This document shows positions 1-6,293 of a stretch of 14,015 nucleotides of DNA, one piece after another; the first letter of the stretch is position 1, and every line of letters begins with the position of its first letter. Below the pieces are notes generated by a model. It made no database searches and was not told where the DNA came from. It was given only the letters and a program-made list of their open reading frames with translations. Made by a program: the position numbers and the translations under genes. This DNA comes from an uncultured Bacteroidota bacterium (GTDB lineage Bacteria; Bacteroidota; Bacteroidia; NS11-12g; UBA955): positions 1 to 14,015 of the forward strand of contig CAJBVU010000166.1 of the NCBI GenBank assembly GCA_903959115.1, written 5' to 3'.

Positions 1-985
1 CTTCTTGAGCCGATTCGTTCTTTGTGGTATAATTCCTAACCTGAGAGTACTTTTCACCAAACGTAGTTTCGATTTCTGATTTGGCAGCAGCCATAGCCAT
101 TTTGCTCAAATTCACAGAATCGGTACGCATATATGTGATGTGACCATGTTCGTAGAGTTTCTGCGCGATTCTCATGGTTGTGGTAACATCGTAACCCAAT
201 TTCCTTGAGGCTTCCTGTTGCAAAGTAGATGTTGTAAAAGGTGGTGAAGGATTTCTAAAAGTGGGCTTCACCTCTAAACCTGTCACTGAGAATGTCTCAC
301 CAATCAACGATGTCAAAAAAGCCTTTGCCGTATCTGCATTCTTGGGCTTTTGGGTGTTTTCTGCAGTGAGAATCTTACCTTCCTGCGTTTTAAATTCCCC
401 AATCACCTTAAATTCTGATTTGGCATCAAATTCATTGATTTCACGTTCACGTTCAACCACCAATTTTACGGCCACCGACTGAACACGTCCTGCCGACAAT
501 TTGGGCTGCACCTTACGCCACAAGATGGGCGAAAGTTCAAAACCCACCAATCGATCCAGAACACGTCGGGCCTGCTGCGCATCTACCAAACACTTGTCGA
601 TGGTTCTAGGATTCTCAATCGCATGTAAAATCGCAGTCTTGGTGATTTCATTGAAAACAATACGCTTGGTATTCTCCTCTTTGAGACCCAATACCTCAAA
701 TAAATGCCAACTAATGGCTTCTCCTTCTCTGTCTTCGTCCGATGCCAACCAAACCGTTTCAGCGTCCTTGGCATATTTCTTTAATTCGGCAACCAATTTT
801 TTCTTTTCATCTGGCACCTCATATTTGGGCAAAAATCCATTTTTTACATCGATGGCAGAATCGCCGGACGACAGATCACGGATGTGACCCATGCTAGATT
901 TTACAATAAAGCCCTCCCCGAGATACTTCTCGATGGTTTTGGCTTTGGCAGGTGACTCAACGATTACTAAGTTCTTGATTGACAT
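1..985 (-). CDS. topA: DNA topoisomerase I (type IA), N-terminal 328 residues; C-terminus beyond window
   Basis: Type IA topoisomerase that relaxes negatively supercoiled DNA by passing a strand through a transient 5'-phosphotyrosine break. Translation from the ATG at 985 begins MSIKNLVIVESPAKAKTIEK, the classic Toprim start. The acidic metal-binding motif DEDREGEAISWHL begins at D83. The segment PPFTTSTLQQEASRKLGY precedes the active-site motif GHITYMRTDSVNLS, whose catalytic tyrosine is Y285. The frame is still open at the left edge, so the end of the catalytic core and any zinc-ribbon or basic tail are not visible. Only 3 bases separate its start from the stop of the upstream protease gene, so it is either cotranscribed or uses a promoter inside that gene. 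I saw no TAnnTTTG element in the 75 bases before it, and the only purine-rich stretch is GGAAAA about 9 bases upstream. Identification is very secure. Confidence 0.97.
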   Translation of the reverse strand, partial: MSIKNLVIVESPAKAKTIEKYLGEGFIVKSSMGHIRDLSSGDSAIDVKNGFLPKYEVPDEKKKLVAELKKYAKDAETVWLASDEDREGEAISWHLFEVLGLKEENTKRIVFNEITKTAILHAIENPRTIDKCLVDAQQARRVLDRLVGFELSPILWRKVQPKLSAGRVQSVAVKLVVEREREINEFDAKSEFKVIGEFKTQEGKILTAENTQKPKNADTAKAFLTSLIGETFSVTGLEVKPTFRNPSPPFTTSTLQQEASRKLGYDVTTTMRIAQKLYEHGHITYMRTDSVNLSKMAMAAAKSEIETTFGEKYSQVRNYTTKNESAQE

Positions 986-988
986 GTA

Positions 989-3100
989 TTATTTTCCGAA
1001 AATGACTGGTTTCTGAATGCTACCCTTGCTCGACTCCATGCTAATGACATACAATCCAGAGCTTGGTAATAACAAATCAGACATATAAAGTGTTGTGTTC
1101 GATTCTAAGATTTTACCTGAAAAAATATTTGCAACTTTTCTACCCTGCAAATCTAGAAGTACAACGGTTACTTCCTCATCGGTGATGGCAGAATGAATTA
1201 CAATTTTAGAATTGGACTCTACAGGATTGGGACTTACTTCAAAACCCATCAAATCCTTTCCAATAGTATTTACACCGGCATAAAACGCCCCAATATTGAT
1301 ATTGTCTATGTAAACAGGATTTCCCCCGCCACTGATTACATCAATGCGGAATGTCAAATTTTGGTTCAAACCATACCCAATTGAAGACAAGGATGTAACC
1401 CCAGATAAACGCCAATTGGTTGATTTAGTAGGCTTAAAATTGTTGGTATATACCTGACCGCTGTACGCCAAAGCCGCGCCGGATCTTTCCAATATTTGCT
1501 TGAATGTAGCACCACAATCGGTAGATACATACACACGCATGGTTTCTGTCACCGTTGCATCAGGCTGAGCATAAGAACTATAAAAAGTAAATCTGGGTGT
1601 TGAAGCGCCCATACCAGAGATATCAAAACTTGGCAATGTAATACTGTATGTATTACCCGCTGCACTCCCCGTTGCTATGGGTGCTTTGTAACAATTGCTT
1701 CCGGTGTATCCAACAGTTGTTTCCAACGCAAATCTTGACGTTATTGGTGAGCTATGAACGAATTTTTCTGAGTTGGTAAAAGAGGCGGGATCACCATTTT
1801 CGAAACCTTGTTCAAAATTTGGCTTATTTGCGCCTGCCGCTTTTAATACTGTTATATAACTGCTCTTCGTGACAGAATTACTTCCCTTGGTATTTTGAAC
1901 CGTCAACGAAACGGGATAAACCCCTGGCGTTTGGTATGTAACTGTGGGGTTCTGAGTCGATGCACTTGGCTGAGATGAACCTGTAAATGTCCACGACCAA
2001 GCCGTTGGAATCGACTTACAACTCAAATCATAAAACTTCACCGATTGACCAGCGCAAATCACTTGAGAACTTGAAACAAATGAAGCTACAGGGGCTACCG
2101 ATGATGGCGACACGCCTGTTGCAATCAGATTGCTAGCCGAAACATTGGTAGTTCTAGGACTCGTTCCAGATGTTAAATATGAATGCATCCGCGTCTTTTG
2201 TAATTTAGTAAATAAACACTGACAAGAACCGTTCGAGTAATCCATATAATCTTCCCACAAATCCAATTTGTCTGGAGAATCTGTACTACAACTATTGCCG
2301 GCCGCCGGGCAGTTTGCATTTGTAAAAGGTCCTGTTGCTGGAGGCGTGTCGTCTACTTTGTCGCCATTGGCACAATCGTCTTGAAATACATGATACAAAC
2401 CCAACCAATGTCCAATTTCATGTGTTAAAGTACGGCCGCTATCCGAAGCAACTGCTGTCCCAATGGTTCCAACGCGATCTGATTTCATCACGATTCCATC
2501 TTTACTAAATTTGGCAGCCCACGGAAAGACTGCATACCCTAGGACTTCACCGCCGCCAGTACCACCACTGATTGATGAAACCACCCAGATATTTAAATAC
2601 TTGGTATAAGGCCAAATTATCAAACTTTTTACTGGTTCGGTGGTCATATCCATTTGGACTCCAGCGGATGAATACACACGATTAATACCGTCTGTGCAAT
2701 TCCCGTTGGGATCAATTTTTGCCAATTCAAATTTAATCTGACAATCTGCGGCCAAACCGGCGAATGTTGAACGCAATTTATTGCGATTGCTATTTAACAA
2801 ATTGAAATCTTCATTCACTACACGCATTTGGTCCAAGATTTGTTCGCGGCTAATATTTTCAGCTCCATTTGTGTGAATCACATGAAAAACGACAGGAATT
2901 GTGTAGACCGCAGCTCTTGATTCCACTTTCTTGGAATCTGCCTCAGCATTCATCTGATCTTCAAGCAATTTTGCTTCAGGATGCTCTTTTAAAATGCGAT
3001 CATTATGCATATCACTACCACATTTATGTTGTGATTTTGCGATATTTACAATACTCAAAAAAGCGAAGGCCGCGGTTAAATTAATCTTACTCAGTCTCAT
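989..3100 (-). CDS. Secreted M43 (pappalysin-like) zinc metalloprotease with PKD domain and T9SS sorting domain
   Basis: Predicted extracellular zinc endopeptidase of 703 residues. In order: a signal peptide (about 1-24, hydrophobic core LTAAFAFLSIVNIA); a propeptide containing KCGSDMH (C27), which in pappalysin-family proenzymes can act as a cysteine switch on the zinc; a catalytic domain with the extended zinc motif HEIGHWLGLYH (H227, E228, H231, H237) and a Met-turn YMDYS (M286); a PKD domain (about 334-416, with SVKFYDLS, AWSWTF and PGVYPVSLTV); a beta-rich region of uncertain type (about 426-610); and a C-terminal type IX secretion sorting domain (about 619-703, starting GFEVSPNPVES and ending KPVIFGK). 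I chose the ATG at 3100. An in-frame TTG at 3112 would add four residues but overlaps a promoter-like element. It lies between yraN (71-base gap) and topA (3-base gap), on the same strand as both. Substrate unknown. Confidence 0.92.
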   Translation of the reverse strand: MRLSKINLTAAFAFLSIVNIAKSQHKCGSDMHNDRILKEHPEAKLLEDQMNAEADSKKVESRAAVYTIPVVFHVIHTNGAENISREQILDQMRVVNEDFNLLNSNRNKLRSTFAGLAADCQIKFELAKIDPNGNCTDGINRVYSSAGVQMDMTTEPVKSLIIWPYTKYLNIWVVSSISGGTGGGEVLGYAVFPWAAKFSKDGIVMKSDRVGTIGTAVASDSGRTLTHEIGHWLGLYHVFQDDCANGDKVDDTPPATGPFTNANCPAAGNSCSTDSPDKLDLWEDYMDYSNGSCQCLFTKLQKTRMHSYLTSGTSPRTTNVSASNLIATGVSPSSVAPVASFVSSSQVICAGQSVKFYDLSCKSIPTAWSWTFTGSSQPSASTQNPTVTYQTPGVYPVSLTVQNTKGSNSVTKSSYITVLKAAGANKPNFEQGFENGDPASFTNSEKFVHSSPITSRFALETTVGYTGSNCYKAPIATGSAAGNTYSITLPSFDISGMGASTPRFTFYSSYAQPDATVTETMRVYVSTDCGATFKQILERSGAALAYSGQVYTNNFKPTKSTNWRLSGVTSLSSIGYGLNQNLTFRIDVISGGGNPVYIDNINIGAFYAGVNTIGKDLMGFEVSPNPVESNSKIVIHSAITDEEVTVVLLDLQGRKVANIFSGKILESNTTLYMSDLLLPSSGLYVISMESSKGSIQKPVIFGK

Positions 3101-3109
3101 TATCGTTCG

Positions 3110-3117
3110 CAAATTAA
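3110..3117 (-). promoter_or_regulatory. Possible Bacteroidota -7 promoter element for the metalloprotease gene
   Basis: Read on the minus strand this is TTAATTTG, one mismatch from the Bacteroidota -7 consensus TAnnTTTG, followed by CGAACGATA and then the ATG at 3100. The arrangement mirrors the exact matches before lipB, uvrA and purB. No TTG was seen at the expected -33 distance, so support is weak. Confidence 0.35.
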
Positions 3118-3171
3118 ATTCAAAGTTTCTAGGGTTGGCTTAGTTATATGTAAAATCAATGACATCTATTT

Positions 3172-3549
3172 TCAACAAAGGGTTGTCTTTGAACGATCAA
3201 AAGCATCTTTGAAGTGCATGATTTGCTTGCAGTAAGGCGTAATTGTCACAGCCAAAATATCAAACCGAAATTTTCCAAAATATTTATTTTTTATCATGTA
3301 ATCTGTTGCCGCTATACCGATGTTCTTCCATTTCTTGGAATTTACCGCTGTTTCTGGAGGTGCAAAAATAGATGTGCTTCTACATTTCACCTCAATAAAG
3401 ATTAACACATCTGTTTGCCTACCGATAATATCAATCTCCTTATGCCCACTTCTCCAATTTTGATGTAAAACTTCAACGCCCTGCCTAACCAACCAATCAC
3501 GCGCTTGTTTTTCGCCCCAATCTCCTACCCGTTTTTTGGATCCACTCAT
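3172..3549 (-). CDS. yraN: YraN / UPF0102 family endonuclease-like protein
   Basis: A 125-residue protein of the UPF0102 (YraN) family, which has a restriction-endonuclease-like PD-(D/E)XK fold; its cellular role is poorly defined and presumed to involve DNA. Visible family signatures are the N-terminal VGDWGEKQARDWLVRQG, then NWRSGHKEIDII (D40), then FIEVKCRS (E53, K55), which together supply the D...ExK metal-binding pattern, and FRFDILAV near the end. I chose the ATG at 3549 because family members normally start a few residues before the GxxGE motif, and because CATTTTTG, one base off TAnnTTTG, sits just upstream. The frame stays open to an ATG at 3630 and a GTG at 3636, so a protein with about 27-29 extra residues that do not resemble the family is possible. 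It is divergent from lipB and upstream of the protease gene on the same strand. Confidence 0.87.
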   Translation of the reverse strand: MSGSKKRVGDWGEKQARDWLVRQGVEVLHQNWRSGHKEIDIIGRQTDVLIFIEVKCRSTSIFAPPETAVNSKKWKNIGIAATDYMIKNKYFGKFRFDILAVTITPYCKQIMHFKDAFDRSKTTLC

Positions 3550-3624
3550 CTCCCAAAAATGTTCCAAACGCTCAATTTCCATATTCACGATTTCAAAAAT
3601 GTCACCCTTATTTCGAATTATCAA

Positions 3625-3652
3625 TTGCATCCCCACGTTTTGGCTAAATTTG
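3625..3652 (+). promoter_or_regulatory. Bacteroidota-type promoter for the lipB-lemA-TPM-TPM run
   Basis: A TTG at 3625-3627 and an exact TAnnTTTG match (TAAATTTG, 3645-3652) are separated by 17 bases, fitting the -33/-7 layout of the primary sigma factor in Bacteroidota. The lipB ATG at 3657 follows only four bases later (CAAA), so the transcript start would fall at or beside the start codon. Confidence 0.65.
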
Positions 3653-3656
3653 CAAA

Positions 3657-4340
3657 ATGTTGAATTGTCAGTTGCATTTATTACAAAATCAGACCTATGA
3701 AGAAACCTGGGACTTCCAGCGATCTCTTTTTGATGCGATGATTCAGAATAAATCTAATCTACTACCAACGGAACCCCTACATCTAATCATGATTGAGCAC
3801 CCGCACGTTTATACGTTTGGAAAAAGTGCTGATAGGGAGAATTTGTTGGCGACCGATGAGGCGCTCTCGGCGATGGAGGCGAAAGTATACGATATAGAGC
3901 GCGGGGGCGATATCACCTATCACGGACCTGGGCAACTGGTTGTTTACCCTATCTTTGACTTAGAGGCACTCAATATGGGTGTAAAGAGATTTGTTGAGGG
4001 CATTGAAACCACAATCATCAAAACCCTCGCGGATTATGGGATTGAAGCGGGCATCATTAAGGACAGAATTGGTGTTTGGATCGATATTGACCAACCCACC
4101 GAGCGAAAAATCGCTGCGATTGGTATCAAATGCAGTCGTTTTGTCAGTATGCATGGCCTCGCGTTAAACGTAAATACCGACCTCGGCATGTTCAATCATA
4201 TCGTGCCTTGCGGCATAGTAGACAAGGGCGTTACGAGTATGGAGAAAGAATTGGGCGGAAAAATTGACATGTTTGCCGTAAAAGAAAAATTGGGCAAGCA
4301 TTTTGAGAGTACCTTTGGCCTAACAATAACAAAAAAATGA
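3657..4340 (+). CDS. lipB: Octanoyl-[acyl-carrier-protein]:protein N-octanoyltransferase (lipoate biosynthesis)
   Basis: LipB moves the octanoyl group from acyl carrier protein to the lipoyl domains of 2-oxoacid dehydrogenases and the glycine cleavage H protein, the first committed step of lipoate synthesis, in the cytoplasm. The 227-residue length is typical. Diagnostic motifs are EHPHVYTFGKSA, RGGDITYHGPGQLVVYP, RKIAAIGIKCSRFVSMHGLA with catalytic lysine K151, and HIVPCGI with catalytic cysteine C185 of the acyl-thioester pair. The start is the ATG directly behind a TAAATTTG promoter element. Its stop overlaps the lemA start by four bases (ATGA), indicating translational coupling. No LipA gene is in the window. 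Confidence 0.96.
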   Translation: MLNCQLHLLQNQTYEETWDFQRSLFDAMIQNKSNLLPTEPLHLIMIEHPHVYTFGKSADRENLLATDEALSAMEAKVYDIERGGDITYHGPGQLVVYPIFDLEALNMGVKRFVEGIETTIIKTLADYGIEAGIIKDRIGVWIDIDQPTERKIAAIGIKCSRFVSMHGLALNVNTDLGMFNHIVPCGIVDKGVTSMEKELGGKIDMFAVKEKLGKHFESTFGLTITKK

Positions 4341-4930
4341 ACAGTAAAACCATTCGCACCCTCATCATCGTAGGGGTAGTATTAATCGCCTTTTTGTGGA
4401 TCAGAGGAAGTTACAACGGCTTGGTAAATCAAGACGAAACTTTATCTAATGCTTGGAACAACGTAGAAGTTGCTTACCAAAATCGCGCAGATAAAATCGC
4501 TCAGGTTGCAGAAGCCGTAAGCGCAGAAGCAAAATTCGAGAAATCGACATTAACAGAAATCACCAACGCAAGAGCCAGTGCCGGTCAAGTCAAATTAACC
4601 AGCGACCAACTTACGCCTGAGAATTTGAACAAGTTCGAATCAGCCCAACAATCGTCATTCAGCAGAATGATGATCGTTTTGGAGCGTTATCCTGATTTGA
4701 AAGCCACCAAAGGTTATGAGAATTTGCAATTTGAGATTTCTGAATCAGAAAATATGATTCGTACTGCGCGTAGCGACTTTAATACTGCGGTTAAGCAATA
4801 CAACCTTTCTGTACGTCAATTCCCAAGTAACATCTTTGCTGGCATGTTTGGATTTGAAAAGAAATCAGGATTTGCCGCGGACAAAGGCTCCGAGAAGCGC
4901 GTAAACATCAAAGACGCACTGAAAGATTAA
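4337..4930 (+). CDS. lemA: LemA family membrane protein
   Basis: A 197-residue LemA-family protein. One N-terminal transmembrane helix (about residues 6-22, RTLIIVGVVLIAFLWI) is followed by the family's signature start, NQDETLSNAWNNVEVAYQNR (about 31-50), then a long alpha-helical domain with typical segments such as NLNKFESAQQSSFSRMM and YENLQFEISESENMI. Family members are anchored by the N-terminal helix; the biochemical role is unknown. The start codon overlaps the lipB stop, and the next gene begins two bases after this stop, so the genes are almost certainly cotranscribed. Pairing with two TPM-domain genes is a recurrent layout in Bacteroidota and suggests a shared envelope function, but the sequence does not show which. 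Confidence 0.93.
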   Translation: MNSKTIRTLIIVGVVLIAFLWIRGSYNGLVNQDETLSNAWNNVEVAYQNRADKIAQVAEAVSAEAKFEKSTLTEITNARASAGQVKLTSDQLTPENLNKFESAQQSSFSRMMIVLERYPDLKATKGYENLQFEISESENMIRTARSDFNTAVKQYNLSVRQFPSNIFAGMFGFEKKSGFAADKGSEKRVNIKDALKD

Positions 4931-4932
4931 TA

Positions 4933-5427
4933 ATGTCGTTCCAATTTTCCTCTCTTTTTAATGGTTTGATGCTGGCCACCGGCCTTAAAAAACGCATTAA
5001 GCTCTTCACAGAAACAGAGGAATCTGAAATCGTTGCTGCCATAGTAGAGGCCGAAAATCTGACATCTGCTGAGATTCGAGTTCACATTAGCCATTCAAAT
5101 CAAACCACCGATGCGGTAAAAGCAGCAACCAAAACTTTCAAAAAATTGGGAATGCACAAAACCGCAGACCGCAATGGCATATTGATTTACCTGGCTCCAT
5201 ACACCAAACAATTTGCCATTTTTGGCGATGAAGGCATCAACATTAAAGTCGCTCCCGGTCAATGGGACCAGATGCGCGATGCGATGCAGAATCATTTCCA
5301 ACAGCAGCAATTTAAAACGGGCGTTTTACTAGGCATCGAAGAGTCAGCAACCTTATTATCCCAATACTTTGCCCCTGGCGATATTAACCCGAACGAACTA
5401 AGCAATGAGATTTCCAATGGCAATTGA
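4933..5427 (+). CDS. TPM domain-containing protein, short soluble form
   Basis: A 164-residue protein made essentially of one TPM domain (TLP18.3/Psb32/MOLO-1 type, formerly DUF477). Visible signatures are the helix FTETEESEIVAAIVEAENLT, the strand AEIRVHISHS, then DRNGILIYLAPYTKQFAIFGDEGI (about residues 78-101), and a helical C-terminal half ending NELSNEIS. No signal peptide or clear transmembrane helix is visible, so it probably stays in the cytoplasm or depends on partners for location. TPM domains have been linked to phosphatase activity in plants and to envelope proteins in bacteria; no activity can be read from this sequence. It starts two bases after lemA and its end overlaps the next TPM gene by 23 bases if that gene starts at 5405. 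Confidence 0.88.
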   Translation: MSFQFSSLFNGLMLATGLKKRIKLFTETEESEIVAAIVEAENLTSAEIRVHISHSNQTTDAVKAATKTFKKLGMHKTADRNGILIYLAPYTKQFAIFGDEGINIKVAPGQWDQMRDAMQNHFQQQQFKTGVLLGIEESATLLSQYFAPGDINPNELSNEISNGN

Positions 5428-6217
5428 GGCAAAGATTTTCGCGGACGTATCAAATACGGTGAGGTTGGCGATTCTTGCCCTATTCATTAGCTGCGTGGGT
5501 TCATTGAAGGCAGAGCAAACCCTACCGGCCTACAAAGGTCACGTGAACGACTATGCCAACGTACTAAGTGCGGCCCAAATCAAACAACTGGACGAGATAC
5601 TTTTTGCTTACGAAGATTCAACATCATCGCAAATCGCCGTGGTGCTTGAACCCAGTGCCAATGGCCTTGCTGCGATAGATCGCGCGATGTTCCTTGCCAG
5701 AGGTTGGGGCGTAGGACAAAAGAATAAAAACAATGGTATACTTCTGTATATCGCCATAAACGATAGAAAATTCTTTACCGTTACGGCAGATCAAATGCAA
5801 GACAAACTCGGCGCAAGTCGTTTGGGTCAGATCGAAAACGACTTCCTAGTTCCTAACCTACGAAATAAAGATTATTTCAATGCTATAGCCCAAACAACGC
5901 TGGCATTTGAGCAGGCCTTGATGGGTAAATTCAAGGGCAAAGCGACAAGAAAACGTAAAAGTGGTACCCGAGGTTGGGTAAGTATCGTAGTTGCCATTAT
6001 TTTGCTAATCATCATGTCGCGCGGAGGCGGTGGCGGCGGCTATCGCAGAAATGGCCGTTACAATTCCGGCGTAGGCGCTTGGCCCCTATTATTCATGGGT
6101 GGCTTTGGTGGCGGCAGCGGCGGCGGAAGTGGATTCGGTGGCGGTGGATCTAGCGATTGGGGCGGTTTTGGTGGCGGCGGCGGATTCAATGGCGGTGGCG
6201 CTGGCGGAAGTTGGTAA
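5405..6217 (+). CDS. TPM domain-containing membrane/exported protein with glycine-rich C-terminus
   Basis: A 270-residue protein. A hydrophobic export signal (about residues 20-36, RLAILALFISCVGSLKA) is followed by a TPM domain (about 45-175, with VNDYANVLSAAQIKQLDEIL, SQIAVVLEPS and NNGILLYIAINDRKFFTVTA), a basic stretch (KATRKRKSGTRG), a transmembrane helix (about 191-205, WVSIVVAIILLIIMS) and a tail of Gly, Ser, Phe and Trp ending GGAGGSW. This is the classic layout of bacterial TPM membrane proteins, with the TPM domain outside the cytoplasmic membrane. Start choice is open: ATG at 5405 or 5417 inside the preceding gene, or GTG at 5459, which would put Met-Arg directly before the hydrophobic core and give a textbook signal peptide. 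It is the last gene of the lipB-lemA run; 76 bases separate it from uvrA. Confidence 0.9.
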   Translation: MRFPMAIEAKIFADVSNTVRLAILALFISCVGSLKAEQTLPAYKGHVNDYANVLSAAQIKQLDEILFAYEDSTSSQIAVVLEPSANGLAAIDRAMFLARGWGVGQKNKNNGILLYIAINDRKFFTVTADQMQDKLGASRLGQIENDFLVPNLRNKDYFNAIAQTTLAFEQALMGKFKGKATRKRKSGTRGWVSIVVAIILLIIMSRGGGGGGYRRNGRYNSGVGAWPLLFMGGFGGGSGGGSGFGGGGSSDWGGFGGGGGFNGGGAGGSW

Positions 6218-6278
6218 ACAACCCATGTTTGCCCTAGGAATTTTCTGAATAAATCTTTCTTTCCGATGCATTGTTTTG

Positions 6279-6286
6279 TACCTTTG
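6279..6286 (+). promoter_or_regulatory. Bacteroidota -7 promoter element for uvrA
   Basis: TACCTTTG is an exact TAnnTTTG match, followed by CAAATCC and the uvrA ATG at 6294. A TTTC at 6256-6259, one base from the -33 TTTG, lies 19 bases upstream. The predicted transcript would carry at most a few untranslated bases. Confidence 0.6.
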
Positions 6287-6293
6287 CAAATCC

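Noticed and set aside
501..887. 128-codon open frame on the plus strand inside topA
   Set aside because: It lies entirely antisense to conserved topA motifs, including DEDREGEA, and has no family resemblance.
6276..6293. In-frame TTG as the uvrA start
   Set aside because: It precedes the exact TACCTTTG element and would put it inside the coding region; the ATG at 6294 gives a normal UvrA N-terminus. The same argument removes the TTG at 9171 for purB.
6218..6293. Intrinsic terminator after the TPM genes
   Set aside because: No stem followed by a T-run is visible; the stretch mainly holds the uvrA promoter element.
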